The notes under the pieces were generated by a model, which was given only the letters and a program-made list of their open reading frames with translations, made no database searches and had not been told where the DNA came from. Positions 12,323-25,680 of a stretch of DNA of 64,000 bases are shown piece by piece; position 1 is the stretch's first letter; every line of letters begins with the position of its first letter. The DNA is from Solen grandis (taxonomy: Eukaryota; Mollusca; Bivalvia; Adapedonta; Solenidae). Both the position numbers and the translations under genes were made by a program. Where the stretch lies: NCBI GenBank assembly GCA_021229015.1, contig CM037777.1, forward strand, positions 57,481,608-57,545,607. Direction: 5' to 3'.

Positions 12323-15023
12323 ATGATCCCATATTCAAAACTTTCGATGGGTTCTTCATTGGTGGCACTCTTGAGCCTCTTTGTGACATTTGTGACGTGT
12401 CAGGATGCCATGGTAACCTATAATGTACGCGAGGAACTCCCTAATAGAAGTTACATCGGAAGTGTTGGTATTGACAGCCAGCTCTTTACTGACATCAGCA
12501 ATGAGGAATTCCAAAAACTCCAGTTCCAGATTCTGACACAAGGGAACAAATACGCAAAACTTTTTTATATGGAAACAAATACAAGTTTATTATTCACAAA
12601 TAGCAGGATCGACCGGGAAGAATTCTTCAACTGCTTCTCCGATTGTTTCATAGATTTTCATGTTGGTGTTTATGATCAGTCGGAATTGACAAAAATTATA
12701 CAGATAAAAGTTAATATCATTGATTACAATGATAATTCTCCTGAATTTACATCCAGTCAACAGACGATTAACATTTCAGAATCTACACCCATTAATTCCG
12801 TGTTAACATTCGGGGCAGCTGTAGATCTGGATCAAGGAGACCAAAATTCTGTTCAGGCATACCGGATTGTGCCGGATCTGGATGAGTTTCAGTTAGATAT
12901 TGACGAAGTTGCCGAAGAATTTGTGCTCAAACTGAAGGGAGAACTAGACAGGGAGAAGAAATCTTATTATCAACTCCTGATTATTGCTGTAGATGGTGGT
13001 ACACCTCAGCTAACAGGGTCACTAACACTTCAAGTTCATGTAGCAGATGCAAATGATAACTTCCCGCTCTTCAGTGAACAACTGTATGAAACTTCCATTC
13101 AGGAAAATTTGCCATTGGAATCAAGCATTTTGTTACTGTCAGCCATTGACGCTGATGCAGGTAACAATGGCAGAGTGTCATATCATTTCAGTCAACGTGT
13201 TTCGGACAATGTTATGGAACTGTTTCATATCAACGATTCAACAGGGGAACTAACTGCAGCTGGGAATATCGACTATGAACTTGATCGGGAGTTTGAATTT
13301 CAGATAGTGGCTGTGGACCATGGATTTCTTCCAATGACATCTACGGCTGATGTTCGTATAACTGTGACTGATGTGAATGATAACGCACCTCGAATAAGTA
13401 TAAATCAGCCTCTAGGGGGCACTGTATTAACAGAAGCGGCAGAAATTAATAGTTATGTATCCCATGTAGAGATTATTGATATAGACAGTGGCCAGAATGG
13501 AAATTTTACATGCCAAATTTTAGACAATCATTTTAAATTTGAATACTACGGCAACTCTAACTATAAAATAGTTCTAAATAAAACACTTGATCATGACGCA
13601 AAAGCAAGCCACAACGTTACCATTGTTTGCAAAGATTATGGAAGCCCATCTCAAGAGAGTAGAGCTAATTTCATAGTACATGTTGACGACATTAATGATA
13701 ATACTCCGATATTTACTAAAGAAGTTTACAATGCTGAAATTGTAGAGAACAACGATCCAGGTGTTTCCATCATTGATGTTGCAGCTATGGATAAAGATAG
13801 TGCTGAAAATGGACGCATTACTTACTCCCTTCACCCGGAAGTTGAAGGTATTTTTACGATAAACTCCTTTACAGGAATGATTACAGCGAATACCAGTCTG
13901 GATAGGGAGACTCATGGGGACCAGTTCATATTTCACGTGTTTGCTACAGATGGTGGGGAGGAAGCAATGACTGGTACAGGAACTGTGGTTATAATGATTC
14001 TGGATGAAAATGACAATGCTCCTACATTTCCATCCGATCCAGTGACGCTGACAGTGATGGAAAACCAGGCCATCGGAACAGTGGTTGGGAATATTTCCGC
14101 TGACGATCCTGATTATGGAGATAATGGAACATTTTTCTATCAGTTTCCTACTGATTCTGATATTTATACCTATTTCAGGTTTACTGCAGATGGTGTTGTC
14201 ATGACAACAAGAAAACTAGATAGAGAATCCAAACCCGTCCATCAGTTCAATGTCAGTGCAGTGGACATGGGTGGAAGGACTAACTCAGTAACTGTCCTTG
14301 TTGAAGTTCTTGATGAAAATGATAACATTCCTGAAATTATTTATCCATCAAATTATGACAATACCAAATATGTTCCGAAATCTCTTCCAGTTGGGGCTGA
14401 AGTCCTTGAGGTCACAGCAAGAGATTATGATGTTGGTGATAATGCAGATCTGTCTTATTACTTGAAAGAAGATAACTCTAGTGAAACATTTGCCTTGAAT
14501 GAATATAATGGAAAATTATATGTGAACAAATCACTCGCAGACACTGACCTTGAAACCACTTTCGCCTTCGTGATTGAGGTAAGAGATGGAGGGAATCCCT
14601 CTCATTATTCTCTCGCAACTCTTAACCTTGTAATAGTCCAGGGAAGGGCAGGTTACAGTTCGCAGACTGGATCAGGAATGTCGGCAAACATGTGGATTGT
14701 CGTCGGTATTGTTGTCGCGACTGTTGTTCTCTCACTGATAATGATAGCAGTTATCATCAGAATTTGCTGGTATAATCGTAGAAGGGCTGAAAACAATAAA
14801 TTTTCTGATTCGTCAGACATGGATCCAAGATTGATCGATACATCTTCGTCTGCTTCGACTTCGGTCAAAAGACTCAAATGGAAATGAGAAAGTGAAAATT
14901 CAAGATGGCTGCCTACCCAGTACTTACCTACCAGCTACAGAGAAGATTGATTCACATCTCAAGTCATTGTCGTCTGTTGACAAGAATATTGAGGCAAAAT
15001 TGTACATCGAACAGGTGAAACAG
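12323..15023 (+). CDS. Protocadherin 1, exon 1 (ectodomain, membrane span; frameshifted)
   Basis: The open frame runs 12323-14887 (854 aa). Residues 10-26 are a hydrophobic signal core, with cleavage likely near C26/Q27. Seven cadherin repeats follow (about 28-140, 141-250, 251-358, 359-464, 465-568, 569-672, 673-773). The linkers DYNDNSPEF, DANDNFPLF, DVNDNAPRI, DINDNTPIF, DENDNAPTF and DENDNIPEI carry calcium ligands. Residues 789-813 are the membrane span, followed by CWYNRRR. The frame stops early after an AAAA run (14867-14870). Read one base shorter, it continues 'DSNGNEKVKIQDG' to '...YIEQVKQ' and ends exactly at a CAG|GTAAGT donor (15023). The start ATG is preceded by a splice acceptor and followed by the signal peptide, which supports it. 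Confidence 0.9.
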
Positions 15024-18000
15024 GTAAGTTTTATACATTTATTAGTAGTTAAAGCTTAGTAATATATGCATGTATAACATAATAACATCTAACAAGACAT
15101 GTATTGTTTCCACAACTTATAAAATCTATAGTGCAACTTGCGTTAAAACATATTTATAGTACAGTACAGCTTGTAATTATACATAAATTTATTTTGATAC
15201 AAAATGTAATAAATCATAGTGCAGGTATAATTTACTTCCATTACTATGCACTTCATCTTAATGTAAATACCAACTTAACATGGAGCCAATTCCTTAATTT
15301 CTTAATGTTGTCATATAATCACAACATTGGTCCCTTACGATATTGGACCCCCAGCATAGCTTAATAATGAATATATTAGAAATACATAATAATTTTTTAT
15401 ATTTGCTGTACTTTCTTCCATGGTAATGCCAAAAAATTAAATACATAAGTCGAGTGAAGAGGTATTTAGAAAGAAAAGGGTAAGAAGGTCAAAATACTGT
15501 TTAGTTGAACCGGAATAATACATTGAAGTGCCTTGTACTTACATGTGTCAAATGTCAAATGAATCATATTCAATTAATAATCAATGTGTGCGATACAAAC
15601 ATGCGTAACAATTTTTCAGTAGGGAATTTAAATGTCCTATCAAAGAAATAAAAAGGGGCATTTACAATGAAAACATGGAATTGGGCTTTGAATAATTTAT
15701 GGCATTTCATATTCCCCTACATGAGGTCTACTCGAGTGTTGGTTTTGTTTCAAGAGGGTAAATATATAACCATGCCATGACCCTTTATGGGCTATTGTTT
15801 GTCTATCTAAACGTTCAGTAGAGTACCTGTCAGAAAGTCAGGTCATGACTTTATCAAACTGATGGAATGTTTGCAGGATTCAAAACTAGTTTACCCCAGA
15901 AATACAGACATCCAGGGCTCTCTCTCTCCTCTGTTTTTTTGTAGAGGTACAGTACCTCAATCTTCTGGATGGGGAATTTTCTTGTTGTTTTCCCTTGTAG
16001 GAGGAATTTTTGCAGCACATACATAAAATAATTATATAAATGAGAATGTACAAAGTCATACCTGTCTAGTAGCTATATTGGTTATAAGAGAAATGGAAAT
16101 CAACCAGAATACAGTACAGCTGTATTGTACAACAGTCTACCACTTGACCATTCTTGCTGTTTATATGAGCTCATGCATTTTCGATTGGAAAAAAAAAAAA
16201 AAAATTTGACTGGGGGAATGGTGCCCAATAACGGCACTAAAAAATGGAGATTGTGAGGCCTGACATCTGTTATGACATTTATAGGAGCATCCATGCCATG
16301 TGCCTCTGCTTACGGGTAATAAGGAGGCGGTTCCAACTGCATAGGTTTATGGGTAAAGGTACGAGGTATCTTTGCTCTCATAGAAAAAAAGAGTTGATTT
16401 TCAGTTCATTGTGTTTAAAATTTTAAAATTACCATAAATATCCATTCACAATATCTTTAGTTTTTTTGTCACTGACCTTATATATACTGTTTATATTTAT
16501 AAGGTCAGTTGAAATGAATAAAATTGGAAGTTGTTTTTACCAGATTTTAATAAAATTTAACTTTTTGGCGGAGGGATATGGGTGGATGGGGGTTCTATCA
16601 GAGCATTGTACCAGGTACATCTGCTTATCGGCAGTCAAGAAGCTGTGCAAAGTACCGGCTCATAAGCTGGTGTCAGAGATACGAAAGTTCCTTTTTATAT
16701 CACAAACGCATGCTTGTATATCTTAAACTTTTCAAGTGCTTGAATCAATTATTTTTGCTAAACATAATCATGGTGATTTATGGTCTAAATATAAATTTGA
16801 TATATAAAACATCTTCTAACTTATAATTTACAATACCAATGTTATACAGGTGGTTTTGACCTTTGTTTACAGTGCTATTCCAATAAACAATAGCTCCATA
16901 AACTTGATCTTGTTAATAGTAAATATTTGCATTGGGAAGACTTTTGTCGGGTTTTTATAAACTAGTAATTTTAGCTGTTGGTCTGTGCTGTTAGTTTCAT
17001 TCAAAGTCTGTTTACCATAAAAAAATTCAATTTAAGATTTTTTCAATCTTTAATTATATTTCAATTTTGGTCAGGCAAGAGTCAAACTAATTACATAGCA
17101 GCAGCATTTGAAAGAAAAAAAGAATACAGTCTTGTTACCAGAAGCACTTTTTGTAAGACCTTGGAAAAAGCGGTCTGCCCTGTACTTAGCGAAGAAATCA
17201 ATTGCGGGTTTTATTTATAGCTATCGGTTTAGTTAGCATGTCAAGGAATCATTTTGACACTTCGACTAAAAAGAGGGTTTAATTTTAATTGGCTGTAATT
17301 AAGTCTAAAGGTACGCTTGTTTCTGTACCTGCATAATGTATTATGAGAAAAATATTACAAAAGACGGGTTTCAAAATTTGATTTTACCTAAGGGTTACTG
17401 TGGATGGTTTTGGGGTATATATACAGAAGCGTTACAGTTTTTGTGTTTGCTTTTGTCATGTCACGCTGATGTCACAAGAGAGAGATGAAAGGAAATCTGA
17501 CAAGTTGTGAAACAAACCCGATAATAAGCAGAATTGTGACATGGGGGTATCAGTGTTGCGGTCCCTCTCACCTTTCTTGCGCTTTGTACAAAATTAGACA
17601 AACATGATGGAACAAAAGCTATCATATTTTTGTAATGACAAGGCATTGAATACACCTTTATTGTTACAACCCTGCAGTGTTGAGGTAGTAATTAGGATAG
17701 GGTCAAAATGAGAAATGTATGCTTGCAACAAATTCTTATTTATCTTTCTTGAATTTTAAGGTGTTTCAGTCTATGGTTTTGAGAATGTTTCGGTATTTAC
17801 CTTAAGATTTATCTATTATTACTTCATATGTTATTAAAAAGTTACAGTTTAATAATCTTTTAAAATTTTGTTTTTTTAAATTTTGAAGTACATGTGACAC
17901 AAATGATTACTAGTAGTAATTCTGTCACATACCAGTATTTAAACATTTATGTTATGAACATGTTGACATGATGTTTTTTTTTTTTTGTTGTTGTTTTTGT

Positions 18001-20259
18001 TTGTTTTTCAATTAAGCTTTTAAACTTGTTTTATGTACTCCAAACAGACTTTTAGATCAATCTACCTGTGTGAACTTATTTAATGCTTTTGTGAAATTCT
18101 GTCTCAACTTTTAAGTTTCGTGTTTTGTTTCTCTCATTAAGAATACAAAGCACCTAAAGGAGTTTTCTCCTAAGATGTTTGAGTGAACATTTTAATAATT
18201 AATGCAATCAATATTATCAAGAAAATGGACTCTTCTCAAAATAACTTAACAGAATCAGATGACCTACTCTCTTGGTTTTATGTCAGTTTTGTTTGTTTTC
18301 CAACAATAAATCTTTCTGTACAGATTGGCACATAAAATAATAAATATCAGATGCCACTGGGTATGTTCGCATGGAATTTTAACCCAAGAAAAATTATATT
18401 ATAAAAGGCAGTAGGTGAGGTTTCCATAATCTTTTGAGGGTTTATGGTCTGTGATGTCACTTTGAATGGTATATCTGATGTTTACATTATGTTACGAAAA
18501 TTGATAAAATATTGTAAATTGTAAGTCTATGACTGATAGCTATCAAAAATAATTTCTCTTTTTGTTTAGTGACTAGCATCTAAGGACATAGAATTCTATA
18601 CTTTTTAAAGAGTGTTTGAATACTACAAACTGCAAAAAAACCTGTTGTCTTATTCAAGACAGTGTGTGAAATTTACATTAAAATTTATCAAATTGTAACA
18701 TTACAGGTCTCCCCATGCTATATAATGTGTTCTGAACATGAGGATGTACAAAACAAATTTAAAAGGGATAGAATTAGACACAAATTAGCACAATATGATA
18801 ATGATGTCTCATAAGTCAAATTTTCTATTTCAGTTTGAGTATGAGCTGACAAAGAAACTGGACGAGACGAACAGCGATAACTCGGGGGAGTTGGGAACCA
18901 GAGACAGCGGGCAGGGAGGCAGCGATGTGGACCTCAACAGTCTGTCCGAGTCTCCAGACATACATGGTAGTATAACCTTATGTGATCATATCAGTCAGGA
19001 AATTAATTCTTATAACTTATAATAATCCCCTCCCATAGTCCATGAGCTGGATCAGTGATTGCACCTGGTCATGTGAGGGTTGCATCCCAGGAAGGGTTCA
19101 GACCTGTGACCTTCTGATCTGGGGACATGTACTCAACCACTAGTCAATAGAACCTTCTTAGGATGTTGGTTACTGTTGATCGCTGTGGTTTTTTTTTTGT
19201 GGTTTTTTTTCTATATTCTATGGTGTTTAAATCATGTTTTCGGCATCTTTACCTTTGATAAGCCACAACGAACATCTGGAAGCAGTACATCTTTCTACAT
19301 AGAGTTGTAGCAGTGAAATTTTAAGCTCCACTTTTACCTGTTTTTAAGAAGCTGAACCTAGAGGCAAAATGTTAAAAGGAGAATTAAATAAGAAAGATTA
19401 GAGAAATACATTAATTTCATTTTTATCATTATTGTAGCTTCAAATTTAAATGAACTTATGCAATGACCAATGTATGCACATGTCAATGGACATTTTTATT
19501 CTTTTTTCAGATTTCCAAAATATGTCCAGGCATGACCCTGTTCAGAATTCATGTTACCATGGGAGTTTACCAAGAAACAGCAGCAATAAAAAGGACCAAT
19601 CAGATAATCCTGTGGGTAACCATAGCAACAGAGATAGTGACTATTCTGTTAACCATATGTTTATCCCCAAATCTGATCCTAATTTTAGTCATACTGCTTG
19701 CAAAACGGCAGAGAAAAAAGAACTTTCGAAAGTGCGGAAAGGACCAAAACGTGTCATGTTTAGTGATGACCTTGAAAATTCTCATTCGAGTGGAAGGTCA
19801 AGTACGATGTCAACGTTGTCATATTCAGACTTAAATACAATGGTTGACAGTGTCACGTCACCACGGAGACTGAATAGACTTTATAGTGATGAGACAAGTT
19901 CAAGGTCAGAAGATCACTTAAATAGGTCAAATAATGCTCTAAGAAGGTCAGCAGATAACATAGAGTGGAATGGCAATAGAAACAGACAAAGTAGGTCATT
20001 GCAGAGTGATAGTGTTAATTTTCAAAATAAAGACCAGAAATCCACTGGACAGAGACCCTCTGAAAGAGTTTTAAGAGAAGGTATGGGAAATTTAATGTCC
20101 TCACCGGGGCCAGTATTTACTTTATCGCAGAATTGTATGGACAGACCCAATGTGGATACAGATAAGACTGGCGCTAAAGGGACATCTGGAAGCCATGGTG
20201 TCAACCTAAACAGTCAGCTATCTCCTGATGATGTGTTTCCTAGAGATCTCTATGTGTAG
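12323..20259 (+). CDS. Protocadherin 1 (gene span, 3 coding exons)
   Basis: Single-pass calcium-dependent adhesion receptor of the protocadherin type. Coding exons are 12323-15023, 18834-18966 and 19511-20259, with junction phases 0 and 1 that agree on both sides. Removing one A from the run at 14867-14870 gives a protein of about 1193 residues: signal peptide, seven cadherin repeats, membrane span, and a tail of about 380 residues. The tail holds a DSGQGGS motif (exon 2) and the RVMF motif (exon 3, 19750-19761). RVxF is the protein phosphatase 1 docking signature, and seven repeats plus RVxF are hallmarks of vertebrate delta1 protocadherins. The gene faces a second protocadherin at 32900-40468. 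True orthology is not shown by this reading. Confidence 0.85.
15024..18833 (+). other. Protocadherin 1 intron 1
   Basis: Bounded by GTAAGT and 'tttctatttcag'. About 3.8 kb of AT-rich sequence with homopolymer runs (A-run near 16190, T-run near 17970). I see no additional exon with coding character. Confidence 0.7.
18834..18966 (+). CDS. Protocadherin 1, exon 2 (cytoplasmic, DSGQGGS motif)
   Basis: 133 bp after acceptor 'tttctatttcag', starting in phase 0 with FEYELTKKLDE and ending in phase 1 at donor 'catg|gtagta'. It encodes TRDSGQGGSDVDLNS, which aligns with TSDSGRGGSEEDINS in the tail exon at 34754-34889 of the other protocadherin. The base composition is clearly more GC-rich than the intron around it. 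The acidic/serine motif resembles the conserved tail blocks of delta-protocadherins; that comparison is from memory. Confidence 0.85.
18967..19510 (+). other. Protocadherin 1 intron 2 with inverted SINE-like repeat
   Basis: Intron between donor 'g|gtagta' and acceptor 'cttttttcag'. On the - strand, 19025-19150 reads 'agtggttgagtacatg', then 'ggtctgaaccc', a tRNA-like A/B-box arrangement, so a degenerate SINE is likely. The remainder is AT-rich. Confidence 0.6.
19511..20259 (+). CDS. Protocadherin 1, terminal coding exon (cytoplasmic tail, RVMF motif)
   Basis: Starts after 'cttttttcag' in phase 1 (completing a D codon) with FQNMSRHDPVQNSC and ends at the TAG at 20257-20259, giving about 249 residues. 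It is rich in Ser, Asn, Asp and Arg, with no globular domain visible. KRVMFSDDLEN (RVMF at 19750-19761) fits the RVxF docking motif for protein phosphatase 1. The following 'SSTMSTLSYSDLN' stretch is similar to 'NSTLTNVTSF' after KEVSF in protocadherin 2. The last residues are FPRDLYV. Confidence 0.85.
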
Positions 20260-21640
20260 ATTTAGAAGATTTTGTAGTGTTTTGCCATGATTCACAGCAT
20301 ATGAAAAGTTACATATATAATTAAAGCGCACAGTGCACTGAAATAGTGTTTGCAGGATTTACATGTAATTTTAATTCCAACATTAAAGCAGGGTTGAACT
20401 TGATAGAGGCAAAGGTCATATGACGGCAAAATCTCCACACATTTTCCTGCAACTCTAGTTACTGATAGTAAGTCAGCTGAACTCGCTCTTTGTTTCATGA
20501 TAACCCCGTCAGCAGTCTCTCAGTGCCTTGAGTGCTTTGATTTATTTCATAATGATCCGGAGTGTGGTTCCATTCATAAATTGCATACCTAAGGATGTAA
20601 TGACCTTATTTCAACATGTAGACAATCTCATTGCATATAGATACAATAATGAGCACAGAGTGATACAATACAGTGAAATCAGCTGTGTTAATTATGTAAA
20701 CAAACAATGCCAAGGCTTATGACTGGCTGTAACCACCTGTCTGAAAACTGATGAAATACTCAAAACATATTTGTTCTGTATAAGACATACATTGCATAGC
20801 TGGCTAAAAACTCAGTTATTGCTTCTTTTAATTGTGACATTTTTTCTCCTTTATATCTTAATATTTATTATGTGTATATTAAGAACTGTCTTTTAATGTG
20901 ATACTACTTTTAAACAAGTGTTCATCTGAATTCAACCCATTTATTATTCAGATATACCATTTTACACTCATGGAAAAGTTACATCAAACTGACAAGTTCT
21001 TACTCTGTTCAGGTCTTAAAGCTTACATCACTTACATGATGATCTGGTTTGAATTTGGTGGCATAGGTCAATTTCCAGGTAGCTTTCGAACAATAAAATA
21101 TCAGAATAAGATGAGAATGAAGAAACTAGCATACAATGCTTATGACTGTAAATTGTTCGTCATTAAACAGGGACATGACTGTAAATAATAACGTCACTCT
21201 GATATCTTATCACATTTTATGAAAACAAAGGAAATTTGTACTTATTTAAAGTTTCTAATATATCTTTGCACTTGTTAACTTACCAATAGACACAAAAATT
21301 TATCAATGAACTTGTAAGTATATAATTATATATTCTATGGGATAAAATATAAACCTGAAAATTTATGGTCAGCAAGTTTGATTGAAGAATACATGGAGTT
21401 AGTAGGAGCTTGATATTATATGGCATATGATATGAAATGTAATCTGGATCATTGGAATGCTTTGTTGTATATGAGTAATGTGTGAACCAAGCTTTTAGAG
21501 GAGTGAGAGATTGCATGTGGAAATGTTTTGCACATACCATTATTTTTCCTTCAAAATTGGTGGACAGGCGTGAGGATTGGGAGGAAACAGGATTTTAACA
21601 AACTGAAAAATTTCATACCAGTCTCCCAACCCCTGATGCT
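20260..21640 (+). other. Probable 3' UTR and flank of protocadherin 1
   Basis: No coding exon. AATAAA at 21092-21097 is one possible poly(A) signal, but such hexamers are common in this AT-rich DNA, so the transcript end is not fixed. Confidence 0.4.
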
Positions 21641-21882
21641 TTAACCCTTTCCCTCATATATACTCATTTTGATGCCCTCAATAGGTATCACATAAAGCCT
21701 GATCTGCAGAAAAACACAGTTAAACCTTACCAAATTTAATTACAAAATCCTCATTTCCAGGCCACTGAGGAGCAGCGAACAGCATAAAACCTGATCAGCC
21801 TGCGAGTTACTCGCAGGCTGATCTGGTTTTATGCTGTTCGCATAGGTCTTTTCATGGTGTCCTCTATGAGGGAAAGGGTTAA
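21641..21882 (-). mobile_element. TTAA-flanked MITE, family 1, copy 2 (inverted)
   Basis: A 234-bp element (21645-21878) between TTAA repeats, with perfect CCCTTTCCCTCATA termini. It is in the opposite orientation to the copies at 2208 and 22889, and the internal hairpin is intact. Confidence 0.9.
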
Positions 21883-21953
21883 ATGATGTCTTACTTCCAA
21901 GGGTTAGGGATATTCCTAGTATCAAAACTCTTATTAAATAGGTGATATTTGTT

Positions 21954-21956
<3 letters not shown>

Positions 21957-21983
<27 letters not shown>
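21957..21983. repeat. (CA)n microsatellite
   Basis: About 13 CA dinucleotides, just downstream of a MITE. Confidence 0.9.
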
Positions 21984-21984
<1 letters not shown>

Positions 21985-22410
21985 TTTTTATTTCCATCTC
22001 CCTACTGGAAAAATATGACCAAGTCTATTTCCTTGCTAGTTTAAGTTATCTTCCAAGGTCTTTTACAAATCTGTTGGCAATCAATTTTTTAAAGTTGCCT
22101 ATATTCCACTAGAGTGGGGGGAAAGCATTGTTATGTGCATTACATGTATTGATATATTGTATAATGTGACTGAGTTGCCAAAACAAGCATGTCCACACTG
22201 CCATAATCTGTGATAATAAAGGCAAAAGCTATCAATATTGTAATATCAATATAGATTATTTTTGTACTTTTAGAAAAGGAAATTTTCAATAATCATATTA
22301 CATTGGATTTAAAACTTTCTTATGATCTTCCAATATGTTCTCATTATTATTCTTTAGGGGACTAATTTTCAAGGACTTTATGCATGATTATAACAGCACA
22401 AAACTTGTAC

Positions 22411-22504
22411 ATTACTGTAAAATCATTAATTTTTGTTGACATTAAATTTCGTTGATTTTGTACCTAAGGAACGTTGTGGGTGCATTTCAATGATTTCACA
22501 GTAG
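22411..22504. mobile_element. Foldback MITE, family 2 (short copy)
   Basis: 'tactgtaaaatcattaattt' at the left end is mirrored by 'caatgatttcacagta' at the right end; both ends are next to TA, as expected for a mariner-type target. About 94 bp, non-coding. Related to 26157-26370. Confidence 0.75.
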
Positions 22505-22888
22505 TATGGACCTTGTGTTTTCTAGAACATTACTCCACCAACGTTATTTTAGTGTAACTTTATTTATGTAACCATAAATTTGCCTTTAACATTTTTCAAC
22601 AAAATAAGAATTTAAATGAAAATAAAGTGCAGCTCCATTATAAACTATATTTGGGGTCCAAGTCTAGATGCCACATTAAAAGGGTTATAATTTTGTGAAA
22701 ATGAACCTTCAATCCTTTACATTATATTGACGCATTTGCGAAACCTAACAGACCAAAAATGGACAATTCCTCTCAGGAGCTCTCTGTTTAGGGTCTCCTC
22801 TGTTAGGTCATACAATATTGAAGCTGTCTGAACAGAAAGAAAAATTCATTTTTTCATATACTATTGAAGTCCAGTCAGTTATTATTTG

Positions 22889-23128
22889 TTAACCCTTTCC
22901 CTCATAGAGGAAACCATGAAAAGACCTATGCGAACAATATAAAACCAGATCAGCCTGCGAGTAACTTGCAGGCTGATCAGGTTTTATGCTGTTCGCTGCT
23001 TCTCAGTGGTCTGGAAATGAGGATTTTGTAATTAAATTTGGTAAGGTTTAACTGGTTTTCTGCAGATCAGGCTTTATGTGGTACCTATTGAGTGCGTCAA
23101 AAGGAGTCTATATGAGGGAAAGGGTTAA
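22889..23128 (+). mobile_element. TTAA-flanked MITE, family 1, copy 3
   Basis: A 232-bp element (22893-23124) between TTAA repeats with perfect CCCTTTCCCTCATA ends. The left hairpin arm has a few changes ('gcgaacaatataaaacc'). Confidence 0.9.
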
Positions 23129-25680
23129 GACAGATCTGTATATGCCTGTTTATGAGGAAGAGCATGAAGTTATACCAGTAGAAAGATTTCGGACCCAGTG
23201 TTGGATCACGCTATGTTGGTTCCCATGTTGTAATGGAGCTTGTTATAATGGAACGTGTTATAATGGAGCATTTATTATGGATCCACACTGCTTTGATTTT
23301 ACAGTAACTGATTGACACAATTTTATCAGCAACTTTTACCCAGACTCCAACCGACTCACTTTTTTGTATCTTTGATCTTTGCCCGTCTCAAGGATCTGAT
23401 TTTATGCCTTATTGACCTGGATAGAATTTCATTTGATACACTGTTTATTCAGGTCTCATCATAGCAGAATTGTATTGATCTTTATTGAAAGTAAATCTTG
23501 AGTCACCATTGACACTGTGCCGTCAAGGACTCTGCGTCTTTTACAAGGACTTAGACTGATATATTATATTGGTTGGTTTCACTTCTTTTCAGTAGGTTTT
23601 AATATGCAGGGAATCGATTGCATGTGATTCATATCTTCCTGCTTGTATATGATTGAAACTTTATTATTGATGAGATAGGAGACAGGGCAGAGCTGGGCTG
23701 CATTTCATATTATACGCCTGCCTCACCTTGCAGAAGGGTAGGTGGGAAGTCTATGGGGTATATGCCTTGATTCTTGTTTATTAAATTTAAAAACTTTGAA
23801 ATTTGGTAAGATAAAAAGGTGAAAAAAGGTAAAATTATCAATGTATTTGACTATGTTTTGTTTGAAGGAACCACAAGTGTTGTCCCATCCAGTTGCATCA
23901 CATTCCATCCCTTCTCAAAGCATCCTGTTTAAAAAAAATTAGAATCTTGAAAATCCTTTTATGAACATTAATGAATCTTTACACACATATTTATTGGCAT
24001 AAAGTGCCTGTTAAGTGAAAGAAACATTGCTCTCTTTATTAAGTTTACCAAGCTCAATGTTCCCTTTCTAACTAAGGATGTTTGTGCCATTTACTATTTT
24101 TATATGGTTGAGTCATGGTTGTTATAGTAGCGAGGGTATTTGTCATACTCATTGATAGCATTATTTATGAATTGTATTACTCTGGCAGCATAAATAACTT
24201 CCAAGTAAGAATAATATTAAATGAATGTGTACATGTAATATCACTTAGATCTGCTCATGTGAAAAAAAGTTTGGTTAAATTTTCTCTACACAACTTTTAC
24301 TTATATTTTTTACATATTCATTTGCCTATATCCACATATCTGATGTGTGAAGAATTAATATACAATTAACATGATACCAAACCGCCTCAAAATGAATATT
24401 CATAACAGTTAAACCAGAGAGAAGCTGTAAAATTGTCCGACAAACAAATTCACATGAATATTGCTTTCATTAGTTGCTCAACAACCACCGACAAATCTTC
24501 AGGGCGGGGATATACCTGATATATACATGCTAATTATGTTTACTTCATTATTTTTAGAAAATTGAATCAATTTCTTCACTGATTTATTTGTTCTACGTAA
24601 TTTGAACTGTCTCCACATTTCAGTCATGTAGATTAATTTAAGATATTGAAAATATTTTAAATTTTGATATAGATTTTGTTAGAGAGACCTTTTATACAGC
24701 AGTAGTTTATATTATTGCTATATTATCTTCTGTGTATTTTATATCCTGGTTGCTTAGACATCAGGCAAGCAAATGAATATTTATTGTTAAAATTATTGTC
24801 ATACATTTCATATTGTATATAGAGACATTGTCATATGTTTTGTTTTATATATAGAGAGAGATACCATATTTTTATTATGTCAAAGTAATGTGTTCCACAT
24901 TTTTCACATTTGTAAGTTATTGATATAAGAAAAACATTTAAGAAGAACAAAATAAAAAAACTTAAAATTTACATGTATTTCTCCGAGTTGCTATTTTGAA
25001 TTCCATCCAAATGAACATATATTGTTGTTATCTCCCTTAGATGTAAAATAGGATGTATAGAGTAGTCTCCCTTAAGTGACATGAGAAGTCCCCTGAATTG
25101 TTTGTCTAGTTATAGGAATGTAAGAAGATTTTCTTCACATAAGTTCAACTGCTAGACAAAAACTAAAATTTAGTGTGTCATAATGTATATCATGAAACCT
25201 TGAAATGCCGAATTAGTTTGAAATGGCAGGTTATGAAGTTTCCACAAGTTTTAATTATTTTACAGTGATTAATCACTCAGCCAAACAACCTTTGGACCGA
25301 TCTTAATATATTCCTATGTGATTTACAAATTGGACATTAACAACTAAAATGTTTGAATTTCAAATATTAAAATGAGTTTATTTAAAACAAAATAGCATCA
25401 CATCAAAAATAAGGAATAAGGTCAAAATAACAAAATTAAATGAATGATTACGAGTGTGTGAAATATATTTTGAGGTAATGGTCCATCAATGTATCATAAT
25501 CATGGCACTTTAAATGCTTAAAAACTCATCAGTGCAGATGCAAGCATCCATTGACTTGGATTTATAGGCTCTTGCTCAAAATCTATAAAGGCTTGCATTT
25601 CCTTTAAAATTCTCATATCACTTTATGGACTATGATCACAAATTGAATGATGGATTGATTACCTTAAACTGTGATTTAAC
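23129..25680. other. No gene recognised
   Basis: AT-rich intergenic DNA. 23220-23280 contains a short triplication around 'tgttataatgga'. No exon or RNA gene identified. Confidence 0.5.

Noticed and set aside
13574..13936. 120-codon antisense frame inside protocadherin 1
   Set aside because: Shadow of the cadherin coding strand.
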